DNA of 64,000 bases from CAWDZK01 sp963726615 (GTDB lineage: Bacteria > Actinomycetota > Actinomycetes > JACCUZ01): assembly GCA_963726615.1 (NCBI GenBank), contig CAVSCX010000006.1, positions 1 to 64,000 of the forward strand, given 5' to 3'. Under the pieces are notes generated by a model that did no database searches, was not told the DNA's origin, and saw only the letters and a program-made list of their open reading frames with translations. Numbering within the stretch: the first letter of the stretch is position 1; every line of letters starts with the position of its first letter. Below, piece after piece: positions 57,305 through 64,000 of the stretch. The translations under genes and the position numbers were made by a program.

Positions 57305-58003
57305 TCAGCCCGCGAGCTGGCGGTTGAGGGCAGCCAGCACGGAACGGGCGACCGACTCGGCTTCGTCCCCGCGGACCGCGGCGCAGCCCGTGAGCACCTG
57401 CTCGCCGGTGCGAGGCAGCAGCATGGTCAGGACCGTCATGGCGACGTCACGCGTGCCGGTGGCGACGATCGTCGACGACTCGACCTCGCAGGGCTGACCG
57501 AGCAGCTCGGCTACGGCGTCGAGGGTCGCGACGGCCACCAACCGGGCCCGGTGGCTGGCGCCGGCCGGACCCTGGCTCCGGCCCTCGAACAGCTGGTCGC
57601 CGGCGGCCAGGGTCACGGACGCCTCGGTCTCACCCTTGCCGCTGCGCACCATGATCGCGGCGATCGCGGGCCGGACCACAGCCTCCGGCTCGCTGGCGGG
57701 AACGTCGGGCGCGACGTCCGGGCCGTCGGCCGGCGCAGGTGTGACCGGGACGGCAGGCCCGCGCAGCTCGTCGTCGCCCATCTGCACGACCGACACGATG
57801 CGGTGGTCGATGTCGATGTCGTAGCGCGCCATGGCGAGCGACTGCACGTCGCGCACCACCTGCTTGGCCGCCTTGCCCGGGTCGGCAAGCACGTGCACCT
57901 CGGTGGGCACGGCGTCCGGCCCGGTGACGACGCTGGCAGCGCGAACGCCCTGGATGTGGCGCAGCGCGTCCTCGAGCTCCGGCAGCAGGCGCAGCGTGGG
58001 CAT
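57305..58003 (-). CDS. conserved actinobacterial hypothetical protein
   Basis: A 232-residue soluble protein. The N-terminal part (LRLLPELEDALRHIQGVRAASVV, EVHVLADPGKAAKQVVRDVQSLA, YDIDIDHRIVSVVQ) looks like a small alpha/beta ACT-like domain. After a Pro/Ala linker a second domain (ATLDAVAELLGQPCEVESSTIV, VAMTVLTMLLPRTGEQVLTGCAAV) has a similar alternating pattern. No family is recognised. A GAGGAG-type site lies upstream. It and the next gene are probably an operon. Confidence 0.65.
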   Translation of the reverse strand: MPTLRLLPELEDALRHIQGVRAASVVTGPDAVPTEVHVLADPGKAAKQVVRDVQSLAMARYDIDIDHRIVSVVQMGDDELRGPAVPVTPAPADGPDVAPDVPASEPEAVVRPAIAAIMVRSGKGETEASVTLAAGDQLFEGRSQGPAGASHRARLVAVATLDAVAELLGQPCEVESSTIVATGTRDVAMTVLTMLLPRTGEQVLTGCAAVRGDEAESVARSVLAALNRQLAG

Positions 58004-58050
58004 GAGCGGGGGGCTCCTCGGGCGGGTGCGATGGGAGGTCGGGGTGGCGA

Positions 58051-58668
58051 TCAGGCGCGGTCCGACGCGGGGATCTCTCGGAGGTCGGCCACGAACAGGC
58101 GGGGCGATGGTCTCCCCAGGGTGCTCGGTCCGGTCCCCGCAGGGGCTGAGGCGCGCCGGTCGGCGTCGAGATCGGCCCGCTCCGCCGGGAGCCGGACCAC
58201 CCGCTCGGCAGTCGTCTGCGGCCACCCCGGTCCGGACCGCTCGGGGGTCGCGGGAGGGACGGGGGCCGGCGCCGGGCGGCCCGCGGTCCCGGTCGGCCCG
58301 GCCTCGGTCGGCCCGGTCTCGGTGGGCCCGGCCCCGGTGGGCCCGGCCCCGGTGGGCCCGGCCTCGGTCGGCCCGGCCTCGCCCAGCGTGGCCGCGGCCC
58401 CGCCGGCGTACCGGCGCGCCTCGGCGTCGCTCGCGTCCAGGGCGTCCAGGACGGCCGGCAGCACCGTGCGGGCGTGGTCGTCGACCGCGTTGACTGCCGC
58501 TCGCTGCCAGAAACGGAGCCGGTTGGCCGCGCGTGGGGACAGCTCCTCGGCGGCGACCGCGGCCGCCAGCTCGGCGTCGAACCGGGCGGTCGCATGGTCC
58601 GTCCGGGCGTCGAGCAGCCCGTTCACCAGGTCGGACCACGACGCTCCCGGAGCCCCTGCCGCGGTCAC
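58051..58668 (-). CDS. hypothetical protein with pentapeptide-repeat linker
   Basis: A 205-residue protein with a helical N-terminal domain (SWSDLVNGLLDARTDHATARF, LRFWQRAAVNAVDDHARTVLP), a disordered stretch of six GPTxA/T repeats, and a C-terminal part with ERVVRLPAERADLDAD. No domain is recognised. The GTG start has a GGGGGGAGA site. Its stop is 47 bases from the next minus-strand gene, so the two are likely cotranscribed. Confidence 0.6.
   Translation of the reverse strand: MTAAGAPGASWSDLVNGLLDARTDHATARFDAELAAAVAAEELSPRAANRLRFWQRAAVNAVDDHARTVLPAVLDALDASDAEARRYAGGAAATLGEAGPTEAGPTGAGPTGAGPTETGPTEAGPTGTAGRPAPAPVPPATPERSGPGWPQTTAERVVRLPAERADLDADRRASAPAGTGPSTLGRPSPRLFVADLREIPASDRA
58291..58380 (-). 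repeat. six 15-bp tandem repeats inside a coding region
   Basis: Six consecutive 15-base units (GGTSGGCCCGGYCYC type) with one to three differences each, all in frame with the hypothetical gene and encoding GPTEA/GPTGA. Likely to vary in number between strains. Confidence 0.75.
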
Positions 58669-59287
58669 TCTCCCCCCTGCTCCACGGGCGGAGCGTAAAG
58701 GAGCCAGACGGGAGAACGGCTCCCATTCCCCTCGGAATGGTCAGGTCGGAGCAAAGTCGTCACTCGTTCGGGCGCACCGGCCACGCCTAGTCATTTCGGG
58801 CGAGATTGCCCGGACTACTAGACACAAATCGGCCTAAGGCTTGACGGGAGGTTTACCCGCACCCTTCACTGACATGGCGGACGAGCCGACATGTTCCCCG
58901 GGGGCCGGGACCATGCGGCCCCCGGAACGGTCCCTGATGGACCACCCGGACGGCCGTGGGGCCTTTGACAACTGCAGAGAGCGTGATCGGGATCGGCAGC
59001 ACAAGCAAGCCGATCAGCACCATGTGCAGATCTTTCGCAGCACCAGCACATGCACCACGGATTCATCCTGAGCGGAGCGGATCGTGCACGGGCACATAGC
59101 GGAGCCCGTGACATGACACGCAAGGGGATGAGACCCACATATGAAGAAGATCGTGTCCGCTGTCGAGCAGTTCCTTCAGTCCGGCGCCACATGGCGTTGG
59201 TAGAGCTGAGGGCTGACAGAAGGCAGTACCACCCTGCGCTGCCGATCCCCGTCATTCTCTCCGCCTTCCCCCTTGTCAGGAGCGTCG
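58669..59287 (+). promoter_or_regulatory. long structured leader upstream of the HD-domain operon
   Basis: About 620 bases, less GC-rich than the genes around. Adjacent hairpins lie at 58710-58724 and 58723-58740 (CCATTCC/GGAATGG). A perfect TTGACA -35 box lies at 58965-58970 with no clear -10. Then come CATGTGC/GCACATG (59021-59052) and CACGGGC/GCCCGTG (59087-59110), both perfect stems, a 20-codon frame at 59141-59203, and AGGAG before the HD gene ATG. It looks like a regulatory 5' leader of about 300 bases. No known riboswitch class fits. Confidence 0.45.
59141..59203 (+). CDS. 20-residue micro-ORF in the leader of the HD-GYP operon
   Basis: ATG at 59141 opens a short frame, MKKIVSAVEQFLQSG followed by ATWRW, ending in TAG. 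It has a basic head, an amphipathic helix and an aromatic tail, quite unlike the Arg/Ala/Gly-rich shadows elsewhere. A GGATGAG-like site lies about eight bases upstream. It could be a leader peptide, small membrane-binding peptide or signal. It lies 84 bases before the HD gene. Confidence 0.4.
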   Translation: MKKIVSAVEQFLQSGATWRW

Positions 59288-60643
59288 ATGCGGGCACTGC
59301 CGCTGCCGGCGCGGCTCTACGTCGCGTCCGTGCTCGCCGCTGCCTGCATGCTGGTGGCCCTGGCGGTCGCGTTCCTCCCCAGATCCGCGATCGACGACGT
59401 CATCGTGCTGGGGACGCTGTACCTGATCAGTGAGTCGTTGTCGTCCCGGGGCAGCCGCGACATGCTGACGATCTCCTTGGGCTCGGTCGTGATCATGGCG
59501 GCGATCCCGCTCGTCGGCGTGTGGGGGGCAGTGCTCGTCGCGTGGACCTCGGCGTTCGCCCATGAGCCACAGGCGACCGAACCCGTGAAGAGGGCCTTCA
59601 ACGGCGCCATGCTCGTTGTCTCGGCCGGCGCCGCAGGTGGCGCGTACCAGGCTCTCGGTGGTCGCGTCGGGCTCGGTGCCGACGACTTTCCCAACGTCCT
59701 CGGTCCCATGCTGGCCGCGGATCTCGTGCAGTGCGCTGTCAACGGCGGTGTCGTGGCATTGATCGTCGGCCTGTCGAGCCAGGTCTCTCCGGTGGTCGTC
59801 TTCCAGGGGACCATGGCGCGCTCGGTGGTCCCGTACATCGCCTACGGGTTGTTCGGCATCTCGCTGGCAGTGCTCTGGGACCCGGTCGGCCTCGGGCCGG
59901 TCTCGGCAGCGCTGCTGCTGCTCCCGCTGTTCGTCGCCCGGTGGGCCTACGCGCAGTACGCGGAGGAGCAGCGCGCCTACGACCGCACTGTCCGGACGCT
60001 GATGGCGGCCGTCGAGACGAAGGACCTCTACACCCGTGGCCACAGCGAGCGGGTCTCCGCGGCCTCGGTCCTCATCGCGCGGGAGATCGGGATGCGCGAG
60101 GACCGGGTCGCCTCGCTGCGGTACGCCGGGATGCTCCACGACGTGGGCAAGCTCGGCGTGCCCACGCGCGTGCTGCAGAAGGCGGGCCGGCTCACCGACG
60201 ACGAGTTCGCCGCGATCCAGCGGCACCCGGTGCAGGGACTCGAGATCGTCCGGGAGATCGACTTCCTGGAGGAGGCGAACGCCGGGATCATGCACCACCA
60301 CGAGCGGCTCGACGGGCTCGGCTACCCGATGGGTCTCACGGGCAGCCAGATCCCCGAGTTCGCCCGGGTCATCGCCGTGGCGGACGCCTTCGACTCGATG
60401 ACGACCACCCGGTCCTACCGGGGCGCGCGCAGCATCGAGGACGCCGTGGTCGAGCTGCACCGATGCGCCGGCACCCAGTTCGACCCGCCCATGGTCGACG
60501 CGCTCGTGCGCGCACTGGACGAGCACGGCTGGGACCCGGAGACGACGCCGTTGTTCACGGCTCCCGACCCCGACCAGGTCTTCGACCAGCAGGGCGGGGC
60601 GCTCGACCACGACGACCCGGCCTACGCCGAGGATTCCCGGTGA
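59288..60643 (+). CDS. membrane HD-GYP domain protein (probable c-di-GMP phosphodiesterase)
   Basis: A 451-residue protein with about seven N-terminal membrane helices (to about residue 220) and a C-terminal HD-GYP domain: KDLYTRGHSERV, the HD pair in GMLHDVGKLGVP, IMHHHERLDGLGYP with the GYP motif, and VIAVADAFDSMTTTR. All metal-binding His/Asp are present, so it should hydrolyse cyclic di-GMP or a related dinucleotide in response to a membrane signal. ATG 59288 has AGGAG five bases upstream. The next HD gene overlaps its stop (GTGA). Confidence 0.88.
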   Translation: MRALPLPARLYVASVLAAACMLVALAVAFLPRSAIDDVIVLGTLYLISESLSSRGSRDMLTISLGSVVIMAAIPLVGVWGAVLVAWTSAFAHEPQATEPVKRAFNGAMLVVSAGAAGGAYQALGGRVGLGADDFPNVLGPMLAADLVQCAVNGGVVALIVGLSSQVSPVVVFQGTMARSVVPYIAYGLFGISLAVLWDPVGLGPVSAALLLLPLFVARWAYAQYAEEQRAYDRTVRTLMAAVETKDLYTRGHSERVSAASVLIAREIGMREDRVASLRYAGMLHDVGKLGVPTRVLQKAGRLTDDEFAAIQRHPVQGLEIVREIDFLEEANAGIMHHHERLDGLGYPMGLTGSQIPEFARVIAVADAFDSMTTTRSYRGARSIEDAVVELHRCAGTQFDPPMVDALVRALDEHGWDPETTPLFTAPDPDQVFDQQGGALDHDDPAYAEDSR

Positions 60644-61920
60644 CCGCGCGCAGCCGGCTCGACGATGCCGGCAGCATGGGCTACCTCGTCGTGGTGGTCG
60701 CCGCTGCGCTGCTCGCCGTCGCCTCCGTCGTCGTGACGGCGGGCGCCGGCCTGGTCCAGCCGCAGGTCGCTCTGGCGTTCGCCGCCTTCATCGCCCTGGG
60801 CGAGCTGGTCCGCATCACCCTGCCGGGCGGGCGCGACGCGGCCCCGCTGGCCACCGCCGGTGCGCTGGCCTACCTCCTGCTCACCACCTTCTCCGGCCGG
60901 CCCGCCGACCACGGCGCGATGCAGGTGGTCGCCGTCTCCGTCGCGGCCATGCTGCTCGGGGTCGTCCCGCACGCCGTCGCAGGTCGGGCGCCGACGCCGG
61001 ACATCCTCGCCCGGCGGCTGCTCGTCATCGGCGTGTCCGCAGCGGCGTTCCGCGGCAGCGGCCTCGACGGCCGGCTCGACCACGTCGCAGGTGCCTTGCT
61101 CGCGTTGGTGCTCATCGCGATCGTGGCCTTCAGCCTCGTCGTCGACGCGGTACTTGCGGCAGCAGTTCGGGCCGGTGCGGATCGCGCCCCCTTCAAGGCG
61201 GTCCTGCGCAACGAGGTCCGGGCCCAGGTCGGCATCGGCTCGGCCATCGGCGCGACCGGCGCCCTGATCGCTCTCGCCGCGACGATCATGGGCTACTGGG
61301 CGCTGCCCGTCTTCGTCGTGCCGTTGCTGCTCACCCAGTTCTCGTTCCGACGGTACGCGGCGATCCGTGAGTCCTCGCTGCAGACGATCCGGGCGCTGTC
61401 GCGAGTGACCGAGCTCGGTGGGTACACCGAGGCCGGCCACTCCCGGCGGGTGAGCACGCTGGCCGTCGCGGTCGGCCGCGAGCTCGGCATGAGCGACGCC
61501 GAGCTGCGCGACCTCGAGTACGCCGCGCTGATGCACGACATCGGCCAGCTCTCGCTGGCCGAGCCGATCCCCGGCGGCGCCACCGTCGTGGCTGCCCCTG
61601 CCGACCAGCGGCGCATCGCCCGGTTCGGCGCCGAGGTCATCAAGCAGACGGGCGTCCTGGACGAGGTGGCCTCCATCGTCGAGCAACAGGCTGAGCCGTA
61701 CCGCCGGGCGCACGAGGTGGAGCGACCGGACGTCCCGCTGGCGGCGCGCATCATCAAGGCCGTCAACGCCTACGACGACCTGGTGGGAGACTCTTTCGAG
61801 GTCAGGCGGCGGCTCGACGCGCTCGAACGGCTCCGCCTCGGCATGGCCTACGAGTACGACCCGAAGGTCGTCGACTCCCTCTCGCAGACTGTCGAACGCA
61901 CGGCCCGCCTCGGCGTCTGA
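60640..61920 (+). CDS. membrane HD-domain protein, GYP motif lost
   Basis: A 426-residue paralogue of the preceding gene: about seven membrane helices, then an HD domain with GYTEAGHSRRV, AALMHDIGQLSLAEP and AARIIKAVNAYDDLVGDS. The GYP segment is replaced by EQQAEPYRR, so phosphodiesterase activity may be lost or altered, and it may act as a sensor or partner of the first. The GTG overlaps the upstream TGA. Its last 73 bases overlap the convergent DUF5317 gene. Confidence 0.82.
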   Translation: MTARSRLDDAGSMGYLVVVVAAALLAVASVVVTAGAGLVQPQVALAFAAFIALGELVRITLPGGRDAAPLATAGALAYLLLTTFSGRPADHGAMQVVAVSVAAMLLGVVPHAVAGRAPTPDILARRLLVIGVSAAAFRGSGLDGRLDHVAGALLALVLIAIVAFSLVVDAVLAAAVRAGADRAPFKAVLRNEVRAQVGIGSAIGATGALIALAATIMGYWALPVFVVPLLLTQFSFRRYAAIRESSLQTIRALSRVTELGGYTEAGHSRRVSTLAVAVGRELGMSDAELRDLEYAALMHDIGQLSLAEPIPGGATVVAAPADQRRIARFGAEVIKQTGVLDEVASIVEQQAEPYRRAHEVERPDVPLAARIIKAVNAYDDLVGDSFEVRRRLDALERLRLGMAYEYDPKVVDSLSQTVERTARLGV

Positions 61921-62453
61921 AGCCCCGTCGCGCGTCGGCGCCCACCTGCCGTCACGAGCAGCAGCCCGATGCCGGCGGCGACCAGGACGTCGCCGAGGCT
62001 GACCACCTGCGGCCGGTACGGCAGCGCCACCGGCACCCGGTCACCGAGGGCGGCCCACCGGGTGCCTGGCCCGGAGGGCTCGCGCATCGCGTCGCGCTCC
62101 AGGCCCAGCTGGGCGCTGCTGATGCCCGCCTTCGCCGCGGCATCGAGCGACACCGGCATCGCGGCGTTCGCTGTCACCACCAGGATGTTGAGCAGCAGGC
62201 CCAGGGCCATCAGCGGGATACCGGGCAGGCGGGCGTTGCCGGCGAGGAACAGGGCCACCAGCACGGCAGTGAGGGCCAGCGCGACGCCGCGGGCGAGGCC
62301 CGAACCGGGTGCCACCGTCGAGGTGACGAGCTGCACGATCGCGGCTGCAACGAGAAGGCGGACGGCCCGCAACCGCACTCGCGCCAGCCTGGCGGGACCG
62401 GTGGCGACGGCCATCGCCAGTGCGCCGACCGCCACGACCAGGACCAGGACCAT
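61848..62453 (-). CDS. DUF5317-family membrane protein
   Basis: A 201-residue protein with about five membrane helices: MVLVLVVAVGALAMAVATG, LVAAAIVQLVTSTV, GVALALTAVLVALFLAGN, IPLMALGLLLNILVVTANAAMPV and SLGDVLVAAGIGLLLV. The NAAMPVS and GDVLVAAGI motifs match DUF5317. These genes are often beside HD-domain sensors, as here. The function is unknown. It is convergent with the HD gene and divergent from accC. Confidence 0.82.
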   Translation of the reverse strand: MVLVLVVAVGALAMAVATGPARLARVRLRAVRLLVAAAIVQLVTSTVAPGSGLARGVALALTAVLVALFLAGNARLPGIPLMALGLLLNILVVTANAAMPVSLDAAAKAGISSAQLGLERDAMREPSGPGTRWAALGDRVPVALPYRPQVVSLGDVLVAAGIGLLLVTAGGRRRATGLQTPRRAVRSTVCERESTTFGSYS

Positions 62454-62503
62454 CCCGCTAGTCTCGCCTGCCGGACCGCCGCCGACCGGGAGGCCACCCC
62501 ACC

Positions 62504-63844
62504 GTGTTCGAGACCGTGCTCGTCGCCAACCGCGGCGAGATCGCGCGCCGCATCATCCGCACCGTGCAGCGACTGGGCATGCAGGCTGTCGCCGTCTACT
62601 CCGACGTTGACGCCAAGCTGCCCTTCGTCCGGGAGGCCGACGAAGCCGTCGCGATCGGGCCGGCCCAGCCGGCCGCCAGCTACCGGAACGCCGACGCCCT
62701 GCTCGAGGCGGCGCGCCAGACAGGGGCCCAGGCGGTACACCCTGGCTACGGCTTCCTGGCCGAGGATGCCGGCTTCGCGCGCCGGGTCCGCGAGGCCGGG
62801 CTCGCCTGGGTCGGACCGTCGGCCGACTCCATCGAGGCGATGGGAGACAAGATCCGCGCCCGCAACCTGGTGGCAGCCGCGGGGGTGCCTGTGTCCCGGG
62901 GCACAGCCGAGCCGGTCGGCGACCCCGAGGCGGCGGTCGCGGCGGCGCGGGAGATCGGCTTCCCGGTCATGGTCAAGGCCTCCGCCGGCGGCGGTGGCAT
63001 GGGCATGGCGGTGGCGATCGACGAGGAGTCCCTGCGCACCGAGCTGGACCGGGTCCGCGGGTTCGCCGAGCGGATGTTCGGCGACCCCGCCGTGCTGGTC
63101 GAGCGGTTCTTCCCCCGGGTGCGGCACGTCGAGGTGCAGGTGCTCGGGCTGTCCGACGGCCGCGTGGTGGCCCTGGGGGAGCGGGACTGCTCCGTGCAGC
63201 GCCGGCACCAGAAGCTCGCCGAGGAGACCCCGTCGCCCGCGGTCGGCCCCGCCCTGCGCGAACGGCTGTTCACCGCCGCCGTCCGGGCGGCCGAGGCAGT
63301 CGGCTACCGCAACGCGGGCACGGTCGAGTGCCTGCTCGACGTGGACAGCGGCGAGGTGGTGTTCCTCGAGATGAACACCCGGCTGCAGGTCGAGCACCCG
63401 GTCACGGAGATGGTCACCGGCATCGACCTGGTCGAGCAGCAGCTGCGGATCGCGGCCGGCCTGGCGGTCACGTTCGACCCTGACGCCGTCCGCGCCTCCG
63501 GGCACGCGATAGAGCTCCGGGTCAACGCCGAGGACCCGGTGCGATTCCTCCCCGGACCGGGCGCGGTGACGGCGTGGGAGGAACCGTCCGGGGAAGGCGT
63601 CCGGGTGGACAGCGGCTACGCAGCGGGGACGACCGTCACGCCGCACTACGACTCGCTGATGGCCAAGCTCGTCGTCCACGGCGCCGACCGGGACCAGGCG
63701 CTCGAGCGAGCCCGGGCAGCGGTGGCCGCGTTCCGGGTGGAGGGTCCCAAGTGCAACCTGCCGTTCTTCGCCGAGCTCCTCGTGCACCCGGAGTTCGTCT
63801 CCGGCGACTACGACACCGGGATCGTCGGCCGGATGCGGGGCTGA
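62504..63844 (+). CDS. accC: biotin carboxylase subunit of acetyl-CoA carboxylase
   Basis: A 446-residue biotin carboxylase: VLVANRGEIARRIIRT, HPGYGFLAEDAGFA, the ATP-grasp glycine loop KASAGGGGMGMAVA, QRRHQKLAEETPS, and FLEMNTRLQVEHPVTEMVTG. It carboxylates biotin on a separate carrier, whose gene begins 90 bases downstream. It is distinct from the single-chain carboxylase at 11.6-17.1 kb, so the genome has at least two systems. GTG start. Confidence 0.93.
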   Translation: MFETVLVANRGEIARRIIRTVQRLGMQAVAVYSDVDAKLPFVREADEAVAIGPAQPAASYRNADALLEAARQTGAQAVHPGYGFLAEDAGFARRVREAGLAWVGPSADSIEAMGDKIRARNLVAAAGVPVSRGTAEPVGDPEAAVAAAREIGFPVMVKASAGGGGMGMAVAIDEESLRTELDRVRGFAERMFGDPAVLVERFFPRVRHVEVQVLGLSDGRVVALGERDCSVQRRHQKLAEETPSPAVGPALRERLFTAAVRAAEAVGYRNAGTVECLLDVDSGEVVFLEMNTRLQVEHPVTEMVTGIDLVEQQLRIAAGLAVTFDPDAVRASGHAIELRVNAEDPVRFLPGPGAVTAWEEPSGEGVRVDSGYAAGTTVTPHYDSLMAKLVVHGADRDQALERARAAVAAFRVEGPKCNLPFFAELLVHPEFVSGDYDTGIVGRMRG

Positions 63845-63934
63845 CCACCGACGCCGGGCGGCCGGTCCACCCTGTGGTTGGATGCCGAACCGGTGGCCGC
63901 ACTGCCGCCGACGGTGAACGAGGGAGGAGCCTCC

Positions 63935-64000
63935 GTGGCGAAGGAAGTTCGGGCCGAGATGGTGGCGAACGTCTGGAAGGTCGTGGTCGCGGAGGGTGAC
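63935..64000 (+). CDS. biotin/lipoyl carrier protein, 5' end only
   Basis: GTG 63935 after GGGAGGAG opens a frame reading AKEVRAEMVANVWKVVVAEGD, cut by the window edge. This is the start of the small stand-alone biotin carboxyl carrier protein typical of actinobacteria. The biotin lysine lies beyond the edge. It directly follows accC, its natural partner. Confidence 0.75.
   Translation, partial: MAKEVRAEMVANVWKVVVAEGD

Noticed and set aside
58669..59140. Cyclic di-GMP (GEMM) or cyclic di-AMP riboswitch before the HD genes
   Set aside because: I could not find the conserved core sequences of either class; only generic hairpins are present.

Overview
The window is very GC-rich, densely coded DNA with frequent GTG starts and many 4-base ATGA/GTGA stop-start overlaps, typical of a soil-type actinomycete. 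Lineage markers agree: a SigR/RsrA thiol-stress pair, a 24-residue bL37 ribosomal protein, a DUF5999 peptide, Ku, a WS/DGAT-family acyltransferase and a one-polypeptide biotin-dependent carboxylase. It reads as ordinary chromosome. I see no rRNA, tRNA, insertion sequence, phage or CRISPR array. The genus cannot be fixed from this sequence.

Layout. 0-10 kb: the end of an unknown gene, an OmpR-type regulator with a histidine kinase fused to a DUF4173-like membrane module, a secreted metallophosphoesterase, ACC deaminase (acdS), a SNF2-type helicase, and an ECF sigma factor with its membrane partner. 10-19.5 kb: PspC, ornithine aminotransferase, a 1837-residue single-chain acyl-CoA carboxylase, a two-gene cation/proton antiporter, and a decayed ferredoxin-reductase pseudogene. 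19.5-30.7 kb (minus strand): a YCII protein, then the operon narK-narG-narH-narJ-narI-moeA-cupin for respiratory nitrate reduction with molybdenum-cofactor insertion. Upstream of narK, across a strong hairpin, is a heliorhodopsin gene. narG carries four apparent frameshifts and narH one.

30.7-49 kb: a series of redox and housekeeping genes (SDRs, F420-reductase-like, siderophore-interacting protein, VOC, ROK glucokinase), a WS/DGAT-GNAT fusion overlapping the glucokinase, a CPA1 antiporter with a UBP zinc finger, a flavodoxin-like protein, Ku, PsiE-like and CBS proteins, an ArsR-MFS pair, and hisN. 49-58.7 kb: rsgA and aroA (overlapping), DoxX, SRAP, an alpha/beta hydrolase, sigR-rsrA with an exact GGGAAT-N18-GTT autoregulatory promoter, bL37, a zinc alcohol dehydrogenase with a C-terminal frameshift, and two lineage-specific hypotheticals. 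58.7-64 kb: a 620-base structured leader with a 20-codon micro-ORF, two overlapping membrane HD-domain genes, DUF5317, biotin carboxylase, and the start of a biotin carrier protein that runs off the edge.

How they fit: the nar operon plus moeA is a complete nitrate-respiration module on paper, but its two largest genes are broken as written. The carboxylases (single chain, and separate accC plus BCCP), WS/DGAT and glucokinase suggest lipid storage metabolism. SigR/RsrA, the SIP, F420-like and flavodoxin proteins point to redox-stress handling.
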